A stretch of DNA of 64,000 nt from Lineus longissimus (lineage: Eukaryota; Nemertea; Pilidiophora; Heteronemertea; Lineidae): positions 7,624,001 to 7,688,000 of the forward strand of contig NC_088323.1 in the NCBI RefSeq assembly GCF_910592395.1. Reading direction: 5' to 3'. The notes beneath the pieces were generated by a model. That model did not search any database, was not told the origin of the DNA, and was given only the letters and a program-made list of their open reading frames with translations. Positions 10,732 through 22,230 of the stretch are shown in pieces (positions within the stretch are counted from its first letter, which is position 1; every line of letters starts with the position of its first letter). A program made the translations under genes and the position numbers.

Positions 10732-12573
10732 GTGAGGCAACCATCACACTTTAACATTGTGATTTACGAGAATACAAGCAAGAGAATGATCGAAACCAAA
10801 ATGGAAATCCAACGTTCATTTAATACCATTGCCACTGCATGGTCGGCACAGGATGAGAAAGTAGCCGAATGGCGCAAACGGCTTATGAGTGCGATCAAAG
10901 CTAGACATACCGAAGATGTAACACTCCTTATAGACTACCCACCGGGCGAGCTGTGTGTTCTACTAAACCAGCCGCTTGCTAGGAAACAGACAGTACCAGT
11001 GACACGTTATAGTGGAAATGATCGAAGTTTTGGATCGCAATGTTACAGATTCTCCTTGCCGTTTATTTTAGCCGCACTCCAAGGTGATGAAAAGCTGATT
11101 CACCTTCTTCATGACAGAGGAGCCAATGAGATAGCTACCGACGTTGAAGGAGATAACGTGGTCCATGCTTTAATTTGGTTAGCAGCGGTGAATCCCAAAA
11201 AGGAGGAAAATCTCTGTAAAATGTATGATGTCATTCTGGCCATGACGCCTATTGATAAGAGAAAGACGCTTCTGTCGTTTGAAGATATCGACGGACTTCG
11301 ACCACTGGAGTTGGCTGCAAGACTGGGAACGTTCAGCCTGTTCGGGAAAATCATTGAGACAGAAGGTGCCTATAAATTCATCATCGAAGAGTCTCCAATC
11401 GCAAGGCGTGTGTATTATGACCTGACGGAATATGAATGTTCAGGTTCAAATAATCGACGCAAGGTGACACCACTAATGTATCTTAGCAGCATACTCTTCA
11501 GTGACCTTGAGAAGAAGGAGCTAAAAGATCTTGTGCAGACGCCTGTGATGCAAAAATGGGTGGCATATAAGATGAAGGGAGTCCACAGGCATTTGATAGT
11601 GCCATTCGTGAACACCGTTCTCCTGATCATTGGTTTCACGGTGGCAAGTGACAAAGGCATCGGCGAGATGTGCAACTCCAATCCGAATGTTACATTTGTC
11701 GACGATTATAACCGAAGACCTGCCAATGCAAGATGGTTATATTTCTACTCAGCCACGGGAGTCGATCTCCTTTACACAATCGGCATGGCTATCGCCTCGG
11801 CCAAGAATCATTGGGAAGCCCATCGGTCACATGGTGCAGGCGTCAACCGGCGAAAGCGACCAGTGTTGTTGAACCATAGCAAACAAGTTATTAACAACGG
11901 GATCTGCTACGCGTTCCAAGCATTTAGGAACATATCCCTCTACGTTTATGTAATCGTTCCTCTTCTGGTTCCAACATGGAATCGGGGGTTACTTGGGGAA
12001 GCCCTACTCTGGATGCGAATCACCTCCCACATATTCTATTGGTGGGATCTGCTATTACATGTCCAGGTTTTCCCAGGCATGACAGACGTCGGGCACATCG
12101 TTGCAGGAGTATTCCGCTGTATTGGCATCTTCAGCGCATTTCTCTCCATCTTCTCACTGTTCTTCATATCGCTCTCGGAGGGACTCCGCTCCGTTGCAAA
12201 TTATTACTGCCTTTCACAACTTGGCTACTCTACAGACAGCCTCTATTCCACATTCTTGATTATGCTAAACATGCTAAACCCGAAGGACGTGGTGCAAAGT
12301 TGTTCAACTGTCCCAAGAATGCTGATATTTATGCATTTGTTTGTCGTGTCCTTTCTTGTGATTTTGCTGTTAAATTACCTCATCGCCCTGCTATCGGACA
12401 CAGTCGGGAAAATAGAGAATCAAAAGGAGATCTTATCGGCAATTACCAAGATCCACGTTAGCATTGATTTCGTTGAGACACAAGCAACACTTTTGGGCTT
12501 TTTGCCGAATTTCAGGAAAAACAAAATGGAAGGCAGTTTCACTATTGAATGTGAAGAGTATACTATAATATAA
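10732..12573 (+). CDS. TRP-family cation channel, single coding exon
   Basis: A 613-residue open frame with no intron. Residues about 50-220 are ankyrin-like (LAALQGDEKLIHLLHDRG; DGLRPLELAARLGTF), followed by a linker resembling TRPV/TRPA-type channels. The first hydrophobic helix begins near residue 290 (VPFVNTVLLIIGFTVA) and the remaining helices run to about 560. The pore region has FFISLSEG and a re-entrant segment (YSTFLIMLNMLN), then S6 (VSFLVILLLNYLIALL) and SDTVGKIENQ, reminiscent of the NMLIALM-type end of TRPV S6. Expected at a membrane as a non-selective cation channel. Subfamily is uncertain (TRPV- or TRPA-like). An in-frame Met at codon 22 is an alternative start. Lack of introns next to intron-rich genes suggests a retrocopy or an intronless expansion. 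Confidence 0.8.
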   Translation: MRQPSHFNIVIYENTSKRMIETKMEIQRSFNTIATAWSAQDEKVAEWRKRLMSAIKARHTEDVTLLIDYPPGELCVLLNQPLARKQTVPVTRYSGNDRSFGSQCYRFSLPFILAALQGDEKLIHLLHDRGANEIATDVEGDNVVHALIWLAAVNPKKEENLCKMYDVILAMTPIDKRKTLLSFEDIDGLRPLELAARLGTFSLFGKIIETEGAYKFIIEESPIARRVYYDLTEYECSGSNNRRKVTPLMYLSSILFSDLEKKELKDLVQTPVMQKWVAYKMKGVHRHLIVPFVNTVLLIIGFTVASDKGIGEMCNSNPNVTFVDDYNRRPANARWLYFYSATGVDLLYTIGMAIASAKNHWEAHRSHGAGVNRRKRPVLLNHSKQVINNGICYAFQAFRNISLYVYVIVPLLVPTWNRGLLGEALLWMRITSHIFYWWDLLLHVQVFPGMTDVGHIVAGVFRCIGIFSAFLSIFSLFFISLSEGLRSVANYYCLSQLGYSTDSLYSTFLIMLNMLNPKDVVQSCSTVPRMLIFMHLFVVSFLVILLLNYLIALLSDTVGKIENQKEILSAITKIHVSIDFVETQATLLGFLPNFRKNKMEGSFTIECEEYTII

Positions 12574-12590
12574 GTTTTTGAGACTTGGGG

Positions 12591-12596
12591 AATAAA
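12591..12596 (+). terminator. Poly(A) signal of TRP gene
   Basis: AATAAA 18 nt after the TAA stop; implies a very short 3' UTR if used. Confidence 0.4.
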
Positions 12597-12605
12597 AATC
12601 TCCAT

Positions 12606-13050
12606 TGGTAATCGAATTGCGTGGGGAAAACATTTGCGTTGAGGGATGAGTTCAATACATTATTAGGCCTTTTTCGGAGATGATATTAAGACAATTTATA
12701 CTCAGGAGGAAACTGGTGACTCAAGATGAAACATGCCGTCACAAACGTTTGTTTGAAAATGACAAGGATACTAATTCAGGATACTTCAAGGATACTTTCA
12801 GTCACGCAATAAACCCAGCAGACATAGTTCAATCAACGCCATTTTATGCTGTTTTTCCATCTATTGTTTATGCCTTGTGTTCCTACGAGGGAGGATCAAT
12901 ACGCCTTGTCACGTTTTGCTGCTGAGGCAAAGCCGGAAGTTGCATTATGCTGAACGTTTAGCAAATTGTTGATAAAACTCTTTTGCAGCTTTCAAAAGAA
13001 TGTCGGGGTTTTGTCATTATTCGTTGACCCTTTGGGTGGCAATTAAACTA
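12606..13050. other. Spacer between TRP gene and tandem duplication
   Basis: No recognisable gene. The left boundary of duplicated sequence is at 13051. Confidence 0.5.
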
Positions 13051-14309
13051 TGACCAACAACATGTTGCGAATTTCTGTCAGCATTTGTTATATTCGACAA
13101 TATACTCGTTATACAAATTTCCATAATTCTGTGTTAATTGATATACCGGAGCACACTTCTTCTGAATATTATAGACATATGGTAATATTCTAAAGTGGTT
13201 TGATTATCGTTTAAACAAGGTTAAGCTGGTTTGGACAAGCCTCCCGTTTGTGGCCAAATACTTTTTAGCAGAAGTTCATCAAATATACCACTAGAATGAA
13301 AGAGAAGGGTTTCAATAGCCATTTTGTAAAACAACATTTAAGTTACAGGCGCATATCCGGGTACGTGGGGGAGGGGGGGGGCTCGGTGCAAATAATGTAT
13401 CGATAAGGCAATTTTTTAAAAATCCTCAATTAAAATGGTTGATAATTTACTAGAGAATAACCAGCAGTTGTTAAAGAACAATTGATGACAACACAGTAGA
13501 AGATAAGTACATGTTTGTCATCCGAATACAGTGTCATGTACGGCAGTATTGCAAAGATGTTGGCATCTACAATGTTGTCTGGCACGATCGATGCCATCTC
13601 TAAGTAGGATATTCTGTACCTTTCCGGCCATTTCAGTCCGAAACAAAAAGCATGGACCATTCCCTTTGCCCCATTGTTGCATGAAGCGGTTGTAGTTGCG
13701 AAAAGTGGCTGACTCAGAAATGTGACGTCATTTGCCGCCCTATAGGGAAATGATTGGGCGGCAAAATCGCCCCATCTACAGTCTATGGTATTTTACCATC
13801 ACCAGATTCAAAGAAAATTACATTGGGAAAGAGAAAACGGCGGAATGATCAGGTTTTTCAATTGTTCATTCCGAGTGAGGCCTTCGGATGTGACAACAAT
13901 ACGCAAACTGCATTGAAAACTATTAATAAGTAAACAATGGGATAACATCATAGGTTGCAGGACTGGCATTTATCAATACATGTTCATGCATGTGAAATGA
14001 TGATGATGTTGCAAATTATTTGAACGTTTCAAGTCTCTTTCTGAATTACTTTACAATCGAAAAGATTGTAGTTTTGGCGGGCAATCATCACTTCATACAT
14101 CAAACATCGGTTTTGCACAAATATTCCGATCAGTTCCTGTAGTTCTCCACTCACCAAAGCTACAGCATCTAGTGAGAGACAAGCGAGAGGGGGTTTACTG
14201 AAGGTGGCGTCTTGGTCTAAGACGGGATGTATTCAAGTTGTCATTGGTTCAATATGCGTGGGCAATTCATATTAGTTACCTTTCACCCACTAAGGCACGA
14301 ATGTAGGTA

Positions 14310-14425
14310 AAAAAGGTACGGTAAAAAAGGTACCAGTAAAAAAGATATCGGTAAAAAAGGTATCGGTAATAAGGTATCGGCAAAAAAGGTACAGGTAAAA
14401 AGGTACTAGGTAAAAAAGGTATAGG
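14310..14425. repeat. Minisatellite (GGTAnnGGTAAAAAA)n
   Basis: About seven imperfect units of roughly 15 bp built on AAAAAAGGTATCGGT. The matching place in copy 2 (about 24020-24055) has only two or three units. Confidence 0.75.
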
Positions 14426-14696
14426 TATAGTGTCATTATTGTCAATGCTCTAAATTAGCGACGGATTAGCAGTTTTGTCGGGGGTTACTTTCGTCGAGGC
14501 AGCAAATCGCGCCAAAATTGGTTTGGTACACAGGCAAAAGTTTCGTCCAGGATAGCTTCGCGGGGATTAATCATGAACTTTCCATCCATGGGCCATCCAT
14601 GGATAGTTGATGGAGAGTCTCCATCAGTTATTCATGGATGGACCTCCGTGGATGGAACGTCCATGGGCCATCAGTGGATAGTTGGTGGAATCCGTT

Positions 14697-14729
14697 ATAG
14701 AATCTATGATGGGCCATCATAGATTCTAT
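14697..14729. repeat. 33-bp perfect palindrome
   Basis: Arms ATAGAATCTATGATGG and their exact complement around one G. In copy 2 (about 26587) only the left arm remains intact. Confidence 0.85.
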
Positions 14730-15022
14730 GATGTAATATACTGGTAAACTTTGCCAATTTATTTTTATTTTCCATAAGTTTGAATAATGCCACTCTAACG
14801 TGTTTATGCTTCTGATACATCGTTTCTTGCCTATTTTGAGGGTCTCACTTTCAGTTAGCAAAATCGAGTGGGTATTATAGCAAAACCTTATAAACTATCA
14901 GTAAGCAACCATTTTTCTGCAATTTATTATGAGAGATGAGTGTTAAGCCACCGAAATTCTACTAGAAATGGAAGATTTTCCTCGAAACAAAGCCAGTACA
15001 TTGTATTCAACTCTTGTGTAGC

Positions 15023-15438
15023 AAGAAATGGGGATTCCCAAAACATCAGTGTGTCACTGGTAGTGATGAAGCACCCTTCCATGGGCCAATGGTCACGATC
15101 GTTTTCTTTTTTCACTGGTAGTGGAAACAACCTCCCGTGGATGCTAGCCTCAATTGCCTTTCCCCCTGGTATGAGAGTGGAAACAACCTCCCGTGGCCCT
15201 GGCGTCTTTTCTCTACCAGTATTATAAGTGAAGAAATGGGGATTCCCAAAACATCAGTGTGTCACTGGTAGTGATGAAGCACCCTTCCATGGGCCAATGG
15301 TCACGATCGTTTTCTTTTTTCACTGGTAGTGGAAACAACCTCCCGTGGATGCTAGCCTCAATTGCCTTTCTCACTGGTATGAGAGTGGAAACAACCTCCC
15401 GTGGCCCTGGCGTCTTTTCTCTACCAGTATTATAAGTG
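15023..15438. repeat. 208-bp unit in two tandem copies
   Basis: Units 15023-15230 and 15231-15438 are nearly identical; the second starts in the middle of a sequence that is single-copy in tandem copy 2 (about 26902-27110). Confidence 0.9.
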
Positions 15439-15567
15439 GTGGAACATTCGAAGTACAACGCGTAATATTCACAACACTTTGTCAAAATATGAAAAATAGT
15501 ATTTTTGAACCTAACTTACCACTCTGGAACGAATTCCGCGAGTTTTCCATGGCTTATTCACCTTTTA

Positions 15568-16695
15568 TTAAACTCTTTTGCTATAGATCTTCGCGACTAA
15601 AGGTATACGCTGGCCCCTTTTCCCTTTTGGCCAGCTAACGAATTCACCAGCTTTGTTTGGAAGGATAGCATATGACGTGTCATGTTTGGCGGTGAAGGAC
15701 ATCAGCAACCTCATTTGGCCACTCCCGCTACTAATTGATTTGTTCTTAGTTTTAACAAGATCATTGTCTACGTGAACGATTTCGTAAACACTCAGAAACT
15801 TTCCATGCAAATCCTGTCAAATATTATTATCAAATATTTCCATGCTTTTGTCAGCTTTAACTATAAGGTATTTGTTTCCAAATAGATAGGCTTCGTTATC
15901 CTTATACATGAACCATAAGTCATTGAAGACCTCCATCTTTGTTTTGTCATCAATGAGAGTTTTGCATCGGATTGTAAAAGGTCTGAAGGTAAACGAATAA
16001 ATACATTCTCTATCACACTGGATATTTTTGAGTTGAACACTCCTTTCGTGCAACTCTGCCTTTTGACGCTGTCCTGCTGAACCCAAGTTCTTTACATGTT
16101 TAAGCTTGAAGAAAAGTCCACAGTCTTGTATCTTGAACCAGTGTAGAAATGACAGTGAGACAGCGATGGGTCCGTTCGTCTTGCTGTTGCCATATCTTCG
16201 TTTCGTAACATAAGTTAGCTCTAAGAAAACATTTTCTCCGCATGTCGCCACTCTAAACCACCGAAAACGTTTACGCCCACTCACAAAACGCGTCTTAAAT
16301 TCATTATAAGGGATTTTTAGTTTCCGTATGTTACCTCCAAGTTCAAATATGGTGATTTTGACAGTCGACCGTCCCGACACAAACCAGTTAGCTCTTGTAT
16401 TACTTATTCCTACAAAACTATTCCCATACTCACCAGATATGAGGACTAGCTCTTTTACAGTGAAATGCCTAGTCAGTATATAAGAAGACATTGCCTTGTT
16501 CAGGCGATAGACATACACATTTCGAGGCGTTGAGAAGATTCTATCGACAGGAGTGGCCATCGCGACTACCTGGAGTCCCTGGTGGTAATAAACTCTAGCA
16601 CTATGCGCTGGAAACTCTCCTTTAATTGTGATATCTTGCTTCAAGTGATATAGATGCTGAATCACAGAGAACAACATCTTTAGTGAGAGCTGCAA
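15568..16695 (-). pseudogene. Unknown-family gene, copy 1, nonsense-broken
   Basis: Counterpart of the 373-codon gene at 27243-28364, with the same start and end. Relative to that copy it has six extra bases and an in-frame TGA at 15817-15819, so a protein made from it would stop at 292 residues; the frame is open on both sides of the stop. The lost C-terminal part contains the best-conserved section (GKFLSVYEIVHVDNDLVKTK and onward). A truncated product cannot be excluded. Confidence 0.7.
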
Positions 16696-16924
16696 CCGAT
16701 ATGTTTAGCCGAGTCGTTCGTTTGCTGCCCAAACATTATTTGCCTGCCGGTGCCACTCGGATATTGACGCAAACCTCAATTTATCTTGGTATTGCCTCAA
16801 CCATCAAAGACAGAGAAAAATCAGTAACTCATTGTTCGGAACAAACCCAACTCCCGAGCCATTGCTCGTTAAGATTCGGAAAATCAGTCATTGATTCTCC
16901 GGGTGAGTCAGCTGAACATCACTA

Positions 16925-17252
16925 ATTCGGAAAGAGCATCCTAGGTAACCTATGTTTAAATGGTATTCTGTACGGTCTTCCGAAAGGTACTATTCCACTC
17001 CAGCGCATTCGAAATTGGGCTGCCAGGATAGTTTGCCGCCGGCGGAAATTTGAGCACATAAAACCTGTGCTCAAAGAGTTACACCTGCTTCCGGTAAAAT
17101 GCAGGATCTCACACAAGGCGGTTTCCTTGGCATACAAGGTTTTAAACGGACCTCCACCAAAGTATTTCGTTGGGATACTACGACCAGAGAACAATCCACA
17201 GCACACACGAACTTCAAACATTGTCCAACTTTCTGCTGCGGTGCAACGGTGA
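16925..17252 (+). mobile_element. CR1-like LINE fragment, end of RT/C-terminal region
   Basis: Reads NGILYGLPKGTIPLQRIRNW, AARIVC and LKELHLLPVKCRISHKAV, the conserved tail after the RT domain in CR1-like LINEs. In copy 2 (28536-28800) about 240 bp are missing inside, but the fragment continues further (TFKSRLKTKLFQ). Confidence 0.75.
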
Positions 17253-18190
17253 AACCTTAGACAGAAGCTCAGTACGGGTATTTGCTATGGAAAGGTGCTA
17301 ACTCTATGTGTTAGTGTTAACGGCAATGTCATGCGAGTTAATTCGGAGTGAACACTAGAATACAAAAACTGTTAATTTCGAATTAACCTTTGGTTGTCCT
17401 AGAACTTTGCAAAGAGATCTAATCTCATGGTTAACAGCGGGCTTATTCTTCTTAATAGTGTTAACCCAGAGTTTACCGAAGGATTTGACGAGGTCATTGA
17501 AATCCAGGACACAAACTAACAGTTAACCTTTAACCTTTTTGGCAGGGGAAAGCGTTTGAATGTTGTCACGATTCGATGTTGCGCCCAGATTGACGCTGCG
17601 AGCACTGATGACACAACCGACGGGTTTCTGCACTTCACGTTTAATATAGGAATTAAAATAGAATAAACAGGAAACATACTAAGTAACTGGTAACTATGAA
17701 CAAGTAAACACACCCAGCGGCAAGCATGCAATTAGCTTAACTAAATTACTAATTAATTAATTACTCGGCTGGAGCTCCATACACCACACAGTACTTTGAC
17801 CCGCCCATACACATACAATACCAGACGGTCATACCGGACAACACCCTGTCCTCCCACATGTACATTATCACTGTACACTTCTACAGGCCTATACACAAAG
17901 ACCTATACAAAGCTGGCTATCTACAACCAAACTAATACAAACTGGTATATCACACCAAACTAATACAAACTGGCTTATCACACCAAACTAACTAAACAAC
18001 CCAACTGAATACGTGTAACTACTTTGAAACTGGTTTCACTGAACCTAGCGATATCTACCAAGTGTACATTGTATATTAAAAAAGGTTTGGCACACTTACC
18101 CTAAGCAAATTCACACCTCATTCCTTCTCCTCATTCACACCAGACAGGAAGTGCTCAGAAACCCACTGGGCAACTTCCTACAATACACCC
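17253..18190. repeat. Non-coding part of tandem unit
   Basis: Equivalent to 30320-31370. AC-rich with repeated ACTAATACAAACTGG-type motifs. No gene seen. Confidence 0.6.
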
Positions 18191-18686
18191 ATTCAAACCA
18201 AACATTAACCCCTTCACACCAACACTCATACTGACACACTGACAACCATAGTTAGAAATGACGCGTTTTGGGACAAATGTTTAGAAGTAGAAAGTGCCCT
18301 CCTTGAAAAGGTTTCCCGCCCTGTTGTATCCTGACGAATTGTGTAATATGTTATGGTGGCCTCAACCGTCAACAGCTGAGAGAATAAAGCGTATAATCAA
18401 ATCATTATTCCCCGAACATTCTATCCAAGGACATTTCAACTTTCTACACCCTATTCAAACAAACATATCCCACACAGCAACAAAATTATATGCACGGGTG
18501 AAGCCTATTTCCGTTAGAAGCTATACAGAGCAATGTTTTGACGTCTCCTCCAGCGAACTATGTTGTGAGTCAAAGCGCAGTACTAATGTAATTCCGAAAG
18601 TGGTGATTCTCTTGACCTGGGAAATATCTTTTTTCGAAGTACAAAACCATTTCGTTCGATTTCTGCAGGTGTGGTACACCACAAGC

Positions 18687-18894
18687 TCATTCTCCGCAGC
18701 TGTTTTGTGGAATGGGCTCCCTTTTGAGGTCCGGCAGGCAAAGAACCTTGCATCATTTCAAACGATGCTCAAGACCCATCTTTTTTCGCTTGTAATTTTG
18801 TTATGAATATTGTAAAAGCGCCTTTGAACGAATTTAATCTGAAAAGGGCGCTTAAATTTAAATATGGTATATACATACATACATACATACAAGC
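18687..18894 (+). mobile_element. LINE 3' end inserted in copy 1 only
   Basis: Encodes the LINE C-terminal motif AAVLWNGLPFEVRQAKNLAS, a short 3' UTR with a GGGCGCTTAAAT hairpin motif, and an (ATAC)n tail. It is flanked by ACAAGC at 18681-18686 and 18889-18894. Copy 2 has a single ACAAGC at this point, so it preserves the empty site. Confidence 0.85.
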
Positions 18895-20526
18895 AAACCG
18901 CTCGACCCGCAGCCTAAAGGTTTTCCAAGCCAATGACCACTACTCGGGTGTGGTCTGATATATATCTCTTGAAATTGATCCCGTGCGGTTTTGTGTATGA
19001 AACCTCCGAAAATCAGAAATCAAACCATGTAAACCATGGTAACCGAATGAGCCCATAAAAAATCATACAGATTCCAGACAAAATTTCCCGCTATTTTTAA
19101 AAAAGGACCGACTGAATCTGGATAGTGAGTTCTTGCCTGATACCGTAATAAGATCCAGCCCCACCAATCATCAGTCTGTAAAGTGCAGATATATCTCCAG
19201 GCTACTACTCGGGAATCTCCTTTGACATGGAGGACCAGAAAAACAGAATACCTCTCGATCAATTATCTATCACGTATACCATTGGGAGAAACCAATAGTG
19301 TTTTACACTGTCACTTGGTTGCTCAAAAAGCTACACGTACCTTCTTCTGGTATACCCGTGAACCCATTTGACGACACGCCACCACCCTCTCCATACGCGT
19401 GGCCTTCTTTTCACTCAGATGACAGAGAAACCGTGCATCAACGTGTAGCACGGCTACTGTTAAGCAGTCCGGATTGATACACAATAGAGCACACGCTAAA
19501 AGAGAACTAGCATCGTGTGTGCCTCCATCTGGTTGACCGATGCCGATGTTAAAGACAACTATAGTGAACTCTGCACTGTGTGCAAGCGCCGCCATGTCCA
19601 CCAAAGCCACCGAACATAAAAAAACTCATAAATCCAACGATCACCTAGCACTGTAAGGTAACGCTGTTAAACGTCATAATTGATCTGTTTGTCTGCAGCA
19701 AGATGTCTTAACATGCCGTATTCAATATTTTGCGACCACTACGCTGATGATTCAGGGTTATCTAAGGCACATCGGATCGGATCTTCGCAGTCCAGGCTAT
19801 TGTTCATATTATCAATATTGATTAATCCATACTGGATATTATATGTATGCACCGCAATCATGGAGAGTCTGGCTGAAATAAAAAAAGCGAATCTCAATCT
19901 CAAGTCATTTATCATCCTCACACATCAAACGAGTTCAGAGATTTTGATATGGTTCGTTTGACATCAGGACAGTTGTGTCTTACATTTCAAATGACAACTT
20001 CATAAAACTGCATCGAATATAGACATCAAGACCCCTACCTGGCTGACGGTGGTTGCAAAGCAGAAACAGTGTGAGGTTAGTCACAAGAGATACTAAAAGA
20101 CTGGACAACATCATCCTGCAGGACCGTGCTGAAAGCAACCGACAAAGAAGCTCTCTTCGGAGAATTTGCTGGAATGATCAAGTTCCAAATGACAGAGCAC
20201 ACAGGACCTATCGCCAATACTTCACCGTCATCGCTCGCTCATGGGGTAGAATGATAATGATGGGGGACCGACGATGATATTTACTTTATTAGCTCTCACT
20301 CTCATGAAATACAGAATTGGTTTCGAACTGAAACAGTAGCACAATACAATCTAAGGAACAATAACAGTTGTCAAACGGCGTGATCCTAACCGTAATGGAT
20401 AGAATGGGTAGGATCGATTCTGATGACTAAGCGTTTTGAATAGCATGGGTAAGATCGATTCTTATGACTGATGATAGCTGCTGGCTTCTTGATTTTATTT
20501 ATTGTTCTCCGTTACAAAACCAAACG

Positions 20527-20652
20527 TTAAAGGAACTATAGGCAGTAGCTAGGTCGGCAAGATAAAATCACAAGAAGTCGCCAATAGGAGTCTCTCACAT
20601 CTCACAGTACGTCAAATCTATTCGCGCTTGTAGGAGGCATATATTTAGTGCT
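20527..20652. mobile_element. TTAA-MITE, truncated (copy a)
   Basis: Begins TTAAAGGAACTATAGGCAG and carries the family core (CTCACATCTCACAGTACGTC). About 110 bp of the right side is deleted relative to 33162-33382. Confidence 0.7.
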
Positions 20653-21159
20653 GAATCTACACAAACACATTAGATGAATAGTTTATCGTATGGTTGGTTT
20701 GAGACGAAAAAACATGATATGTAATATAAAGTAAGTGTGCTGAGGGGGGCAAATTTGTTAGTTATCAACTAGTAGTATCAATTAGTAGTATCAGTTTCAA
20801 ATATTGTTGATCAGGGAACAATATCCCAGTAAACTCGGCAAATTAGTTATGCCGAGAACGACAGAGGGTCCCAAAAATATGTAAGGTGTCCAAAATATGT
20901 AATATGTCATTGGTGGTGTTGGTGGAACCACTCTCCCTCGAGCCATTAACCTCTTTTCAACTACCAGTGTTAATGGTGCTGGAAAACCTGAATTACTACC
21001 CGGATTAATTTTAGTGTAAAAGAATCGCACTCTTGGACGTAACCGGTCGCCTTGGATCGAATTCTGTTCATTTTAGTTACTCATATTCATTAAGACGAAT
21101 GACTACAGATCTTTGCAGTTAGGGGTTTACTCCGGCCACTCACTATATTCCTCCTAGGC

Positions 21160-22230
21160 CAGCCAACGAATTCACCATCCTTGTTTGGATAGAGAACAAC
21201 ATGACAAAGCTAGCTGGAAAGGATACCAGTAACCTCATTTAGCTCTCGTTAGGGAGTTTTTTTTTGAATATCCTGTAAACGGGCCTGGTCAATTTCTGAC
21301 ACCGGACCATCTTTATAAAGTGTGATTTCAGGGACATCAGATACATTATATTCATAGAACTGCATATCGTTGGAAAGATAAATGTCTTAACTATGTCACT
21401 GATGCACTTTTGATACGTGGACATTCATGTATAAACAGAAAACGTGACAACTTTATCAGCTTCAGAACTGCACTCACCATTTTCACTTTGAAATCATCGA
21501 AGGTCAAGGTCGGAGGTTAAAGGTCACAAAAAATCCATTGGGGAATAATATCAGATGACACTGTTTTTTTAGCAAAGATTAACTATTGGCCAGTAAAATT
21601 AAGTAAAAAAAACAGGGGGTCAACCATCTAGTTTTTCTAATATTGAGGAAAATTTGCAGAAAACCTAAAAATGGCAACTCCGAACTCGACTCCATTTCTG
21701 GGATCTGGCACCAGCACACCATGACTTCGATGTGTCACAACGCCATTTTTTCCAGGAAATTATTCAAATATCTTGATATCCGCCAAATTGCAAAAGCTTC
21801 CCATTTACAAAAATAGGCTGGATGACCCCTTTCCTGTAACAGATGGTCCTGCACGACCAATTAACCCGAAAACTGACAAATTCAAAGTTTATTAGGAACT
21901 ACGGCTAGGGTTGGCCGCGCATGAATACAAAAAAACCTCCCTAATGAGACCTTAGCCACTCCCACTAGTAATAAATTTGTTTTTGATTTTAACCACATTT
22001 TTTCCTCGTTACCATGGTTACCGATTTCGTACATATTTAGAAACGTCCCATTCACCTCGTGTGTTTTACGAAATTGATCGTGTATTTTGTCAGCTTCAAC
22101 TATTAGGTAATTTTTCCCAAGGCAATAGGCTTTCGTTAGATTGATTCCTGAACCATACGTCATTGAAGACCTCCATCTTTGTTTTGACACCGATGAGAGT
22201 TGAAAATGGGTTGATCCTATTAGTAGTAAG
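21160..22230 (-). pseudogene. Partial second relative of the unknown gene (copy 1)
   Basis: Matches about the last 130 codons of the 27243-28364 gene: MEVFNDVWF against MEVFNDLWF, NYLIVEADK against NKYLIVKADN, then NMYEIGN against SVYEIVH. The last part (GEFVGWP against GEFVSWP) is at 21160-21240. Frameshifts break it, and a 709-bp insertion (21243-21951) splits it. No N-terminal two thirds is present. Confidence 0.6.
21243..21951. mobile_element. 709-bp insertion in copy 1
   Basis: Flanked by TTAG (21239-21242 and 21952-21955) and absent from copy 2. Ends are inverted: CTCTCGTTAGGGAG at the left and, complemented, GGTCTCATTAGGGAGG at the right. No transposase is visible; probably a non-autonomous DNA element. 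Confidence 0.7.

Noticed and set aside
11976-12461. 161-codon frame overlapping the TRP gene
   Set aside because: Alternative frame of the channel coding region; no independent signal.
18294-18806. 170-codon frame considered as one gene
   Set aside because: Only its end is LINE-derived, and that part is an insertion with its own target duplication; the frame spans unrelated pieces.
19323-19610. 95-codon minus-strand frame kept in both tandem copies (also 31922-32209)
   Set aside because: Similarity is explained by recent duplication; no domain, no splice context.
20053-20277. Charged 74-codon plus-strand frame in the tandem unit
   Set aside because: No family recognised, and in the copy-2 equivalent (about 32690) the start region is changed by a stop.
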